Source: Pseudomonadota bacterium (GTDB taxonomy: Bacteria > Pseudomonadota > Alphaproteobacteria > Sphingomonadales > Sphingomonadaceae). From it: DNA of 38,189 nt. Below, in pieces: positions 15,701-23,213 of this stretch; the first letter of the stretch is position 1; every line of letters begins with the position of its first letter. The translations under genes and the position numbers were made by a program. The stretch is from positions 1-38,189 of the forward strand of contig JAEZFL010000048.1 in assembly GCA_023417515.1 (NCBI GenBank), written 5' to 3'. The notes under the pieces were generated by a model. It searched no databases, had not been told where the DNA came from, and saw only the letters and a list, made by a program, of their open reading frames with translations.

Positions 15701-17653
15701 ATGGATCTTTCAGGCAGCAGCGAGTCGGGAGCTTCCGACGTCATGAACGCAACCATCGAGGCTACCGAGGCGACCGCCAAGGCGAAGAAGGCCGGGAAGC
15801 ATGCCGTGAGCGGCGCCGAAGCGCCCGCCGCCGACACCGATTCGAAGTCGGTGAAGCCGGTCATCTACCCGGTCGAGGTCGACCATGGCCGCGACGCCCT
15901 GCTCACCGATTTCGGCAAGGACACGCTGAACGACCGCTACCTCCTCCCCGGCGAGACCTTCCAGGACCTCTTCGTCCGGGTCGCCTCGGCCTATGCCGAC
16001 GACGCGCCCCACGCCCAGCGCCTCTACGACTATATCTCCAAGCTGTGGTTCATGCCGGCGACTCCGGTCCTGTCGAACGGCGGCACCGGCCGCGGCCTTC
16101 CGATCAGCTGCTACCTCAACAGCGTCGACGACAGCCTCGGCGGAATCGTCGACACCTGGAACGAGAATGTCTGGCTCGCCTCGCGCGGCGGCGGCATCGG
16201 CACCTATTGGGGCAATGTCCGCGGCATCGGCGAGCCGGTCGGCCTCAACGGCAAGACCAGCGGCATCATCCCCTTCGTCCGGGTGATGGACTCGCTCACC
16301 CTCGCGATCAGCCAGGGCAGCCTGCGCCGCGGCTCGGCCGCCTGCTATCTCGACATCTCCCACCCGGAGATCGAGGAGTTCCTCGAGATCCGCAAGCCGT
16401 CGGGCGACTTCAACCGCAAGGCGCTCAACCTCCACCACGGCGTGCTCGTCACCGACGAGTTCATGGAGGCGGTCCGCGACGGCGCCGAGTTCACCCTTCG
16501 CTCGCCCAAGGACCAGTCGGAGCGCGGCAAGGTCGACGCCCGCGCTTTGTTCCAGAAGCTGGTCGAGACCCGGCTGGCGACCGGCGAGCCCTACATCATC
16601 TTCATCGACCAGGTGAACCGGTCGATGCCCAAGCATCACCGCGACCTCGGCCTCAAGGTGTCGACCTCGAACCTGTGCTCGGAGATCACCCTTCCCACCG
16701 GCAAGGACCATCTCGGCGCCGACCGCACCGCGGTCTGCTGCCTGTCGTCGCTCAACCTCGAGACCTGGGACGAGTGGAACGGGGACAAGATGTTCATCGA
16801 GGACATCATGCGCTTCCTCGACAACGTGCTGACCGACTATATCGAGCGCGCGCCCGACGAGATGGCCCGCGCCAAATATTCGGCGATGCGCGAGCGCTCG
16901 GTCGGCCTCGGAGTGATGGGATTCCACTCCTTCCTCCAGGCCCGCTCGATCCCGTTCGAGGGCGCCATGGCCAAGTCGTGGAACCTGCGCATCTTCAAGC
17001 ATATCGCGGCCCAGGTCAGCGAGGCCTCGATGATGCTCGCCAACGAGCGCGGGCCGTGCCCGGACGCGGCCGACATGGGCGTGATGGAGCGCTTCAGCTG
17101 CAAGATGGCGATCGCCCCGACCGCGAGCATCTCGATCATCGCCGGCGGCACCAGCGCCTGCATCGAGCCGATCCCGGCCAACATCTACACCCACAAGACG
17201 CTGTCGGGCTCCTTCTCGATCAAGAACCCCTATCTGCAGAAGCTGCTCAAGGATAAGTCCAAGGACAGCGACGCGGTGTGGAATTCGATCCTCGAGCGCG
17301 GAGGTTCGGTCCAGCACCTCGATTTCCTCACGCCTGAGGAGAAAGCGGTCTACAAGACCAGCTTCGAGATCGACCAGCGCTGGCTGCTCGAGCTCGCCGC
17401 CGACCGCACCCCCTATATCGACCAGGCCCAGTCGCTGAACCTGTTCATCCCGGCCGACGTCGACAAATGGGATCTGCTGATGCTCCATTACCGCGCCTGG
17501 GAGCTGGGCATCAAATCGCTCTACTACCTGCGCTCCAAGTCGGTGCAGCGCGCGGGCTTCGCCGGCGGCGTCGAGGCGGACAACACCCCCGACCTCAAGC
17601 AGATCGAGCTCGCCGCAACCACCGACTATGACGAATGCCTGGCGTGCCAGTGA
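15701..17653 (+). CDS. nrdA: Ribonucleotide reductase class Ia, large subunit
   Basis: A 650-residue catalytic subunit that reduces ribonucleoside diphosphates to deoxyribonucleotides. Key positions are visible: Cys137 in GLPISCYLN and Cys346/347 in TAVCCLSSLNLE (substrate-reducing cysteines), the Asn324-Cys326-Glu328 active-site motif in STSNLCSEITLP, PTASISIIAGGTSACIEP, and the C-terminal redox pair Cys646/Cys649 in YDECLACQ. Residues 1-50 are low-complexity Ala/Ser/Lys/Glu and the reductase fold begins near 55. There is no N-terminal ATP-cone, so dATP overall-activity control of the E. coli type is not expected. ATG 15701 was chosen over the adjacent GTG at 15698. nrdB follows after three small genes. 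Confidence 0.95.
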   Translation: MDLSGSSESGASDVMNATIEATEATAKAKKAGKHAVSGAEAPAADTDSKSVKPVIYPVEVDHGRDALLTDFGKDTLNDRYLLPGETFQDLFVRVASAYADDAPHAQRLYDYISKLWFMPATPVLSNGGTGRGLPISCYLNSVDDSLGGIVDTWNENVWLASRGGGIGTYWGNVRGIGEPVGLNGKTSGIIPFVRVMDSLTLAISQGSLRRGSAACYLDISHPEIEEFLEIRKPSGDFNRKALNLHHGVLVTDEFMEAVRDGAEFTLRSPKDQSERGKVDARALFQKLVETRLATGEPYIIFIDQVNRSMPKHHRDLGLKVSTSNLCSEITLPTGKDHLGADRTAVCCLSSLNLETWDEWNGDKMFIEDIMRFLDNVLTDYIERAPDEMARAKYSAMRERSVGLGVMGFHSFLQARSIPFEGAMAKSWNLRIFKHIAAQVSEASMMLANERGPCPDAADMGVMERFSCKMAIAPTASISIIAGGTSACIEPIPANIYTHKTLSGSFSIKNPYLQKLLKDKSKDSDAVWNSILERGGSVQHLDFLTPEEKAVYKTSFEIDQRWLLELAADRTPYIDQAQSLNLFIPADVDKWDLLMLHYRAWELGIKSLYYLRSKSVQRAGFAGGVEADNTPDLKQIELAATTDYDECLACQ

Positions 17654-17681
17654 CATCCGCCGTCGCCCAGGATCTGCGCTG

Positions 17682-17867
17682 ATGAACGTCGTGTGGATCG
17701 CGCTCGGCGCCGCCTTCCTGGCGGTGGCGATGAGCAGCTACGGCCGGGCGCGCAGGGAGACCAGCCGGGAGTCGGCGCGGGCGGCGCACCTCACCGCCGC
17801 GCTGAGCACGGTCGCGGCGATCGCCTTCTTCGTCGCCGGTGCGCTCACCGCCTGGAAGGGGGCGTGA
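17682..17867 (+). CDS. Small membrane protein between nrdA and nrdB (1 of 3)
   Basis: A 61-residue protein with two hydrophobic segments, MNVVWIALGAAFLAVAMSSY and LTAALSTVAAIAFFVAGALT, separated by a basic/charged loop (RARRETSRESARA). It is predicted to be a two-pass inner-membrane protein with no recognised family. It starts 28 bases after the nrdA stop and is in the same operon orientation. Its composition resembles real coding sequence for this genome, but the function is unknown. Confidence 0.6.
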   Translation: MNVVWIALGAAFLAVAMSSYGRARRETSRESARAAHLTAALSTVAAIAFFVAGALTAWKGA

Positions 17868-17943
17868 GCGATGGGCATCCGCGCCCCCCGTCTTTGCACC
17901 CGCCCGCAAGGGAACGGGGAGGCGCGCCGTTCGCTCGTCACTC

Positions 17944-18207
17944 ATGAGCGTGTCGAGCGGCGTCCTGATCACCGACGCCCTGGCGATCGTCGCGGCGGTC
18001 GCGGGCTTTCACATCGCGTTCCGCCAGGACCAGGTGCGCGGCTGGTGGGCGCGGCTGTTTCCGGACCGGCCGCCGCCCGCGGCGCCGATCGGGGTCGAGG
18101 ACCCGGCCCATTATATGATGATCATCGCCGGCACGATGCTGATGGCGTTCGGGGTGATCATCTTCGCCTTCACCACCTCCTACGCGCTGATGACCGCCTC
18201 TCCCTGA
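17944..18207 (+). CDS. Small membrane protein between nrdA and nrdB (2 of 3)
   Basis: An 87-residue protein starting MSVSSGVLITDALAIVAAVAG, with a hydrophobic N-terminal segment, a basic Trp/Pro-rich loop (VRGWWARLFPDRPPPAAPI), and a strong second membrane segment (MMIIAGTMLMAFGVIIFAF). No family is recognised. The 76 bases upstream contain no other gene. The next small gene begins ten bases after its stop. Confidence 0.62.
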   Translation: MSVSSGVLITDALAIVAAVAGFHIAFRQDQVRGWWARLFPDRPPPAAPIGVEDPAHYMMIIAGTMLMAFGVIIFAFTTSYALMTASP

Positions 18208-18217
18208 GGAGCGCGGC

Positions 18218-18463
18218 ATGATGACCGCCTACCCCGCTTTGTGGATCGTCGTCGGCCTGCTCCTCGTCGGCCTCGGCGCCTATATGCGGAGCGCGCCGCG
18301 CCGCCTGTTCACCCGCGAGGACGACCCGTCGGAGTACCGCCCCCAGGCGGTCGAGCTCGATTCCGATCAGGGCCGCTGGCTGACCCGAACCTATCCGATC
18401 ATCCTCATCGCCGGGGGCCTCGGGCTCGCCGGCTACCACCTCTTCACTTTGCTGTCGGAGTAA
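18218..18463 (+). CDS. Small membrane protein between nrdA and nrdB (3 of 3)
   Basis: An 81-residue protein with one N-terminal membrane segment (YPALWIVVGLLLVGLGAYM), a charged middle (RRLFTREDDPSEYRPQAVEL) and a second hydrophobic segment near the end (YPIILIAGGLGLAGYHLF). The family is unknown. It lies ten bases after the preceding small gene and five bases before the nrdB start, tight spacing that strongly suggests co-translation with nrdB. Confidence 0.68.
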   Translation: MMTAYPALWIVVGLLLVGLGAYMRSAPRRLFTREDDPSEYRPQAVELDSDQGRWLTRTYPIILIAGGLGLAGYHLFTLLSE

Positions 18464-18468
18464 CGCCC

Positions 18469-19521
18469 ATGTCCCTTCTCGAAGCCCGCAAGCAGTACAA
18501 GCCGTTCGAATATCCCTGGGCGTTCGACTTCTGGAAGCGCCAGCAGCAGATCCACTGGATGCCGGAGGAGGTCCCCCTCGGCGAGGATTGCCGCGACTGG
18601 GCCCAGAAGCTCACCGATCACGAGCGCAACCTGCTCACCCAGATCTTCCGCTTCTTCACCCAGGCCGACGTCGAGGTGCAGGATTGCTACCACGACAAAT
18701 ATGGCCGCGTGTTCAAGCCGACCGAGATCAAGATGATGCTGACCGCCTTCTCCAACATGGAGACGGTCCACATCGCGGCCTACAGCCACCTCCTCGACAC
18801 GATCGGCATGCCCGAGAGCGAATACAGCGCCTTCCTCCAGTTCAAGGAGATGAAGGACAAGCACGACTACATGCAGCAGTTCGGGGTCGATTCCGACGAG
18901 GACATCGCCAAGACGCTCGCCATGTTCGGCGGCTTCACCGAGGGCCTCCAGCTGTTCGCGTCCTTCGCGATGCTGATGAACTTCCCGCGCTTCAACAAGA
19001 TGAAGGGCATGGGCCAGATCATCTCGTGGAGCATCCGCGACGAGAGCCTCCACTGCGAGGGCATCATCAAGCTGTTCCACGCCTTCGTGAAGGAGAGGAA
19101 CTGCCTCACCCGCGAGGTCCGCGATTCGATCGAGGAGGCCTGCTTCAAGACCGTGAAGCTCGAGGACGCGTTCGTCGACCTCGCCTTCGAGCTCGGGCCG
19201 GTCGAGGGCATGAGCGCGGACGACATCAAGTCCTACGTCCGCTTCATCGCCGACTGGCGCCTCAACCAGCTCGGCCTCAAGCCGATCTACCGGATCAAGG
19301 AGCACCCCCTCCCCTGGCTCGCCCCTTTGCTCAACGGAGTCGAGCACGCCAACTTCTTCGAGACCCGAGCGACCGAATATTCGAAGGCCGCGACCAAGGG
19401 GAATTGGAACGAAGTCTGGGACAATTTCGACCGCCGCAAGTCCGCCAAGGCCGCCAACGACACGCCCGAAGGCGACGGCGACGAGGATATGTTTGCGCGG
19501 GCCGGGGTGGCGGCGGAGTAG
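18469..19521 (+). CDS. nrdB: Ribonucleotide reductase class Ia, radical subunit
   Basis: A 350-residue R2 subunit that generates and stores the tyrosyl radical used by NrdA. All metal ligands and the radical Tyr occur with the same spacing as in E. coli NrdB: Asp67 (TQADVEVQD), Glu98 and His101 (NMETVHIAA), Tyr105 (AYSHLL), Glu158 (GFTEGLQLF), Glu192 and His195 (RDESLHCEG). This points to a conventional tyrosyl-radical diiron enzyme. The C-terminal tail ends DEDMFARAGVAAE, the part that docks to NrdA in this family. It is the last gene of the nrd cluster; the accessory island begins directly after it. Confidence 0.97.
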   Translation: MSLLEARKQYKPFEYPWAFDFWKRQQQIHWMPEEVPLGEDCRDWAQKLTDHERNLLTQIFRFFTQADVEVQDCYHDKYGRVFKPTEIKMMLTAFSNMETVHIAAYSHLLDTIGMPESEYSAFLQFKEMKDKHDYMQQFGVDSDEDIAKTLAMFGGFTEGLQLFASFAMLMNFPRFNKMKGMGQIISWSIRDESLHCEGIIKLFHAFVKERNCLTREVRDSIEEACFKTVKLEDAFVDLAFELGPVEGMSADDIKSYVRFIADWRLNQLGLKPIYRIKEHPLPWLAPLLNGVEHANFFETRATEYSKAATKGNWNEVWDNFDRRKSAKAANDTPEGDGDEDMFARAGVAAE

Positions 19522-19522
19522 A

Positions 19523-19551
19523 TTGAACGTTTGTAGAATTTACGGTATACA
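19523..19551 (+). promoter_or_regulatory. Candidate sigma-70 promoter for the restriction-modification island
   Basis: TTGAAC (19523-19528) is separated by 17 bases from TATACA (19546-19551) in an AT-rich stretch just after the nrdB stop, 27 bases before the DUF2188 gene. It would start a transcript covering the DUF2188 gene, the unknown gene and the methyltransferase. The call is from pattern and placement only. Confidence 0.45.
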
Positions 19552-19577
19552 GAGCGTGAACGCTTGGAGGCACGGAC

Positions 19578-19799
19578 ATGGCCAAGGACTACTGGACGAC
19601 AAAACATCCGGAAGGCTGGCAGGTGAAGGGCGCGGGCAATGAGCGCGCCACTTCGGTTCACAGCACGCAGGCTGAGGCGTGGGCTGAAGCTCGCGAACGC
19701 GCTGAACGCGCGGGAGGAGAGGCATATCTCACTGGCCGCAACGGGCGCATTCGCGAGCGTAATACCTACGGAAGCGATCCTACCGAGAGCGAGGGGTGA
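19578..19799 (+). CDS. DUF2188 protein
   Basis: A 73-residue protein matching DUF2188: HPEGWQVKGAGNERATSVHS, then TQAEAWAEARERAERAGGEAYL and GRNGRIRERNTYG at the end. The family is small, widespread and of unknown function, often found near mobile or defence genes. The start ATG at 19578 follows a GGAGG Shine-Dalgarno sequence (19565-19569). It is the first gene of the island after nrdB, and the base composition shifts away from the strong GC bias of the nrd genes. Whether it works with the methyltransferase and endonuclease is unknown. Confidence 0.8.
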   Translation: MAKDYWTTKHPEGWQVKGAGNERATSVHSTQAEAWAEARERAERAGGEAYLTGRNGRIRERNTYGSDPTESEG

Positions 19800-19839
19800 G
19801 ATCGGGCAAGCCCGGGAAGTAGCGCACACGGAGACTTCC

Positions 19840-20433
19840 ATGCCCGTGATCATGCATTTCTCAACGTTCTTGAAATTTCTCACGCTCGATACGGGCGACA
19901 AGATTCGGCACTTGGAGAGCTACTCCACACCAGGCGGTTTTGATTTCTATCGGACGTCTCGAGATGGCGTCTTGCAGCATTCGGCACATGGCCGAAATCG
20001 TAAATCAGTGATGCAAGACATTGCAAAACTAGCTCCACAAAATGCCGTGGCCCACAACATTGAGATCTTCGAACACGTAGCCGATTGGCTAGTCAAACAG
20101 CCCGGCAAACGCATCGCTCCGTCTCGAGGGGTTTGGCCATCCCCGGAAAAGTGCTTTTCCGTTCATATCGAGCCTGAGATCGGCCTAGAGCAGGGCGGGA
20201 AAACGAAGATTCTAGCTGTGTATCCTCGCCGGGAGCCACGCCTGAACCGGGACAAGGCTGGCGCCGGGATCATCCTCCTGCGAAGAGCATATAAGGGCGT
20301 GGGAGGTGAGGAGTTCGGGATCTTGGACGCATTCGACGGGAAGGCCTACTGGAGCCCCACCAACGTGTCCGCTGCTCTCCTTGATCGTGAGATTGCGACA
20401 ATAGATGCCGAACTCAAAAGGATCATGTTCTAA
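19840..20433 (+). CDS. Unrecognised 197-residue protein coupled to the methyltransferase gene
   Basis: This protein has no family I can name. It begins MPVIMHFSTFLKFLTLDTGD and contains a basic central region (HGRNRKSVMQDIAKLAPQN), the segment DWLVKQPGKRIAPSRGVW, a strand-rich middle (KTKILAVYPRREPRLNRDKA), and a C-terminal helix ending IDAELKRIMF. No membrane segment or signal peptide is seen. The start ATG (19840) is preceded by GGAG at 19830-19833. Its TAA stop overlaps the methyltransferase ATG (TAATG, 20431-20435), so the two are translationally coupled. Base composition is clearly lower in GC than the flanking chromosome. A regulator or accessory subunit of the modification system is possible but unproven. 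Confidence 0.7.
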   Translation: MPVIMHFSTFLKFLTLDTGDKIRHLESYSTPGGFDFYRTSRDGVLQHSAHGRNRKSVMQDIAKLAPQNAVAHNIEIFEHVADWLVKQPGKRIAPSRGVWPSPEKCFSVHIEPEIGLEQGGKTKILAVYPRREPRLNRDKAGAGIILLRRAYKGVGGEEFGILDAFDGKAYWSPTNVSAALLDREIATIDAELKRIMF

Positions 20434-21089
20434 TGTCGCTTTTTGACCCCAAGCTATCAGAAGCAGGAATTGACCTTCTTGCGACTTCGCGCGGCCAGCG
20501 GTTCGCCACCATCCTCGCCGACCCGCCGTGGCAGTTTCAGAACCGCACCGGCAAGGTCGCGCCGGAGCATAAGCGGCTCAACCGCTACGGCACGATGACG
20601 CTCGACGAGATTTGCGCGCTGCCGGTCACAGACATCGCCGCCGACCGCTCGCACCTCTACCTCTGGGTCCCCAACGCGCTTCTGCCGGAGGGGCTGAAGG
20701 TGATGGAGGCGTGGGGCTATCGCTACGTGTCCAACATCGTCTGGCACAAGGTGCGCAAGGACGGCGGCTCGGACGGGCGCGGCGTCGGCTTCTACTTCCG
20801 CAACGTCACTGAGCTTCTGCTGTTCGGAATCCGCGGCAAGAACGTCCGGACCCTCGATCCCGGCCGCTCGCAGGTCAACATGATGCAGACCCGCAAGCGC
20901 GAGCACAGCCGCAAGCCGGACGAGCAATACGACATCATCGAAAGCTGCTCCTGGGGTCCCCGCCTCGAAATGTTCAGCCGCGGCAAGCGCCATGGTTGGA
21001 CCGTGTGGGGCAACCAGGCCGACCACGATTACAAGCCCACCTGGGACACCTACAGCTACAACAGCTCGGTCCCGATCGCGGCGGAGTGA
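20433..21089 (+). CDS. MT-A70 family DNA adenine methyltransferase
   Basis: A 218-residue SAM-dependent methyltransferase of the MT-A70 superfamily, which methylates the N6 of adenine. The catalytic motif DPPW is at residues 30-33 (ILADPPWQF), with YGTMTLDEICALPV following, then HLYLWVPNALLPEGL, YVSNIVWHKV and TELLLFGIRGK. The C-terminal SCSWGPRLEMFSRGKRHGW is also typical. Adenine methylation of DNA is the expected activity; the recognition site cannot be read. The gene is coupled to the unknown protein upstream and directly abuts the convergent BglII-type endonuclease, which supports its role as the protecting enzyme of a restriction-modification pair. Most of the gene is GC-rich, unlike its partners. 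Confidence 0.9.
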   Translation: MSLFDPKLSEAGIDLLATSRGQRFATILADPPWQFQNRTGKVAPEHKRLNRYGTMTLDEICALPVTDIAADRSHLYLWVPNALLPEGLKVMEAWGYRYVSNIVWHKVRKDGGSDGRGVGFYFRNVTELLLFGIRGKNVRTLDPGRSQVNMMQTRKREHSRKPDEQYDIIESCSWGPRLEMFSRGKRHGWTVWGNQADHDYKPTWDTYSYNSSVPIAAE

Positions 21090-21908
21090 TCAGTCGTCTG
21101 AGCCGTCTTCGGTAAGGAATTCAGCTGCTGCCTTCGCGTCAATGACCGGGTGTGCCTCCCGCCACTCCTCAAGCTCGCTAAAGGCCGCTTCCTTGAAGCC
21201 CAGCGCCAGGATGGGGCAGCCGCCCGCTCGACCGGCATTCACCCGATAATCCAGCTTCCCCATCCAGGTCGTGCTTGCCCCGTACTTGTCCTTAAACGAT
21301 TTCAGGGCGTCGAGGCGGCTCGCAATGTCGGCAAACATCGTGGCGAGTTCGGACGAGCGCGTCAGAATGATGCCCACATCGATGATCCCGCACTCGTAGA
21401 ACGCGCGCATCGCATAGAGGTCGCGATCGAACGTCTGGTCCTTGCTGTTCCACTCGAGATCAAACGCCACGCGGTCCTTCACAAAGTCGATCTGATGCCC
21501 GTCGAGAAAGTTCTCGAGAAGGCTGACGTTCTCGACCTTGAGAAATTTGGGATTCTTGGTTCGCGTGTTGAGCGCCCTCGCCCGCTTCCGGACAAGGAGA
21601 TCCCCAGAAATCCTGGTCTCGTTCCAGCCGAGAGGATGCAATGCAGCCTCAAGCTTTTTGGCAACCTGACTCTTATTTCCACCCTTCTTGAGAATGTCCT
21701 CCATCTGGATCTCGAAGGAATTGAGAGTCCCGAAGAGCTGTGCGACTTCATCCCCATGTGCGGTGGAGAGCAAATTCGCTGCATTGCGGAAGCTCTTAAT
21801 CTCGTACTTCTCGGCAAACCCCTTCGGCAACAAACCTGCTGGAATTCGATCTTCGGTAGCGATCCTTGGCAGGGTGGCTAGAGCGCTCTTGAGAGGATCG
21901 TCCGTCAT
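21090..21908 (-). CDS. BglII-family type II restriction endonuclease
   Basis: A 272-residue protein that resembles the BglII/BstYI endonuclease family. The diagnostic segment runs from GHQIDFVKDRVAFDLEWNSK through DQTFDRDLYAMRAFYECGII to DVGIILTRSSEL. Asp141, Asp145, Glu152, Asn154 and Lys156 are candidates for the metal-binding and catalytic site. BglII itself has 223 residues; the extra length is mostly in the N-terminal half. I chose the ATG at 21906-21908 (MTDDPLKSALATLP); the frame reaches 21974 but the extra residues look unlike coding sequence. The gene is tail-to-tail with the methyltransferase with no bases between stops. A recognition sequence related to GATC is possible for the family, but not readable here. 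Confidence 0.8.
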   Translation of the reverse strand: MTDDPLKSALATLPRIATEDRIPAGLLPKGFAEKYEIKSFRNAANLLSTAHGDEVAQLFGTLNSFEIQMEDILKKGGNKSQVAKKLEAALHPLGWNETRISGDLLVRKRARALNTRTKNPKFLKVENVSLLENFLDGHQIDFVKDRVAFDLEWNSKDQTFDRDLYAMRAFYECGIIDVGIILTRSSELATMFADIASRLDALKSFKDKYGASTTWMGKLDYRVNAGRAGGCPILALGFKEAAFSELEEWREAHPVIDAKAAAEFLTEDGSDD

Positions 21909-22009
21909 GTTGGCTTCATGGGTTGCTACCCCAGTGCTTGGCAAGCCTCCTGCTTGGCCGAAACCTTCCCCCATCCGCGCACGTTTCGCGCCCCGGAAGG
22001 AGTCTCACC

Positions 22010-22303
22010 ATGCCGCAGGGCGACAAGGGCAAATATACCGACAAGCAGAAGCGCAAGGCCGAGCATATCGCCGAGGGCTATGAGGATCGCGGCACGCCCA
22101 AGAAGGAAGCCAAGAGCCGCGCCTGGGCGACGGTCAAGGAATCGGGCGGCGGCAACAAGTCCGGCTCCGGCCGCGGCAAGAAGGACAACACCGCCTCGTC
22201 GAGCAAGGGCGGCCGCAAGAGCGGATCCTCGCAATCCTCCGAGAAGCGCAGCGCCGCCGCCAAGAAAGGCTGGGAAACCCGCCGCAAGCGCGGCAACGCC
22301 TGA
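22010..22303 (+). CDS. Small basic Lys/Gly/Ser-rich protein
   Basis: A 97-residue, highly basic protein starting MPQGDKGKYTDKQKRKAEHI, then AEGYEDRGTPKKEAKSRAWA, with a Gly/Ser/Lys-rich tail and a C-terminal AAKKGWETRRKRGNA. Similar proteins in alphaproteobacteria are often labelled plasmid stabilisation protein without evidence. The composition suggests nucleic-acid binding or a stress-related intrinsically disordered protein. The start at 22010 has a good Shine-Dalgarno sequence (GGAAGGAG, 21995-22002). It is divergent from the endonuclease gene. Confidence 0.75.
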   Translation: MPQGDKGKYTDKQKRKAEHIAEGYEDRGTPKKEAKSRAWATVKESGGGNKSGSGRGKKDNTASSSKGGRKSGSSQSSEKRSAAAKKGWETRRKRGNA

Positions 22304-22338
22304 CCGCCGGCCGCACCGCCCGCTCGTCCCGCCGACTC

Positions 22339-22366
22339 GTCATCCCGGACTTGATCCGGGATCCGC
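22339..22366. repeat. Short palindromic repeat (family C)
   Basis: GTCATCCCGGACTTGATCCG followed by GGATCC contains the inverted arms CCCGGA and TCCGGG. Related copies lie at 23214-23240, 29471-29556 and 37642-37726. This motif is common across alphaproteobacterial genomes and here is intergenic. Confidence 0.8.
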
Positions 22367-22463
22367 CTTCCCTGCCCGCCACCGAAGCCGAGGCGAGCCG
22401 CAGCGCCCGGCCAACCTCTCCTTAACCCAGCCTTCCTAGCCTCCCTCCCAAAGGGAGATTGCG

Positions 22464-23176
22464 ATGTTTCTGAAGACCATGGGCCTGTGCGTGCCGCTCG
22501 CCGCCGGGCGCTCTATTTCGGCGGCGCGTTCGACGCCGGCTATGCTCGCGACGTCGACAAGAGCCCGGCCCAGGTCCTCGCCGCGCTCGAGGATCTCGAC
22601 GTCCGCCGCCAGCCCGGCTCGCCCGGCACAGATGCGGCGCGCTCCGGCGGGGTCGCGCCCGTCTTCCGCACCGAGCGCACCGACAAGGCGATCAGCTTCG
22701 TGGTGATGAGCGGCGACCAGGTCGCCACCCGAATGACCGCGCATCTCGAGCCGCTCGATGGCGGCGCCCGCACCCGGGTCACCGCCACCGTCGAGCGCGG
22801 CAATGCCCCCGACGAGCGCACCTCCCCCGCCTTCCGCTCGGAGGGCCTCACCATGGGCCTGTTCGCCGCCGCCCTCCAGGACGAGCTCGACCAGCTCGAG
22901 GCGCCGCCCCAGGCCACCGCTTTATTCTGCGCCGACCTCGAGCAGCGCCTGCTCGCCCAGAACGGCGGCGCCTCGGGCGTCGCGGCGGTCGCCCGCGTCC
23001 ACCAGATGGGCGCCGAGATGCGCCGCCAGGGCTGCTCCCTCGACGGCCCCGGCGGTGGCGGCGGCGAGTTCCAGCCGGTCCGCTCCCAGATGGACCCCGC
23101 AGCCCCGGCTGCCGGCGGCTGGACCAGCAAGGGCGGCGACCGCCCCGAACAAGGCGGCTGGGGCAGCGGCCGCTGA
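22464..23176 (+). pseudogene. Exported or anchored protein gene with a frameshift near 22506
   Basis: The start ATG 22464 gives MFLKTMGLCVPLAAG, the beginning of a hydrophobic anchor, but the frame then fails. The sensible continuation (ALYFGGAFDAGYARDVDKSP) is one base out. One more G in the GGG at 22506-22508 would join them as LAAGALYFGGAFDAG. The downstream part has DKAISFVVMSGDQVATRMTA and HLEPLDGGARTRVTATVERG, reminiscent of an SRPBCC-type fold, then a Gly/Pro-rich tail. The restored protein would be about 237 residues. No function can be given. It may be a true pseudogene or a homopolymer error. Confidence 0.65.
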
Positions 23177-23213
23177 ACGCCGGCCCCACCGCCCGCCTCA
23201 GCCCACCCCATCG

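Noticed and set aside
15710..17656. A 648-codon open frame antisense to nrdA
   Set aside because: nrdA is certain on the other strand. The antisense frame has no recognisable domain.
19521..21974. The island as an integrated prophage or transposon
   Set aside because: No integrase, transposase, target-site duplication or attachment repeat could be seen at its edges.
22339..22366. Family C repeat as a CRISPR-like unit
   Set aside because: The copies are dispersed, often in inverted pairs, with no regular spacers and no cas genes.
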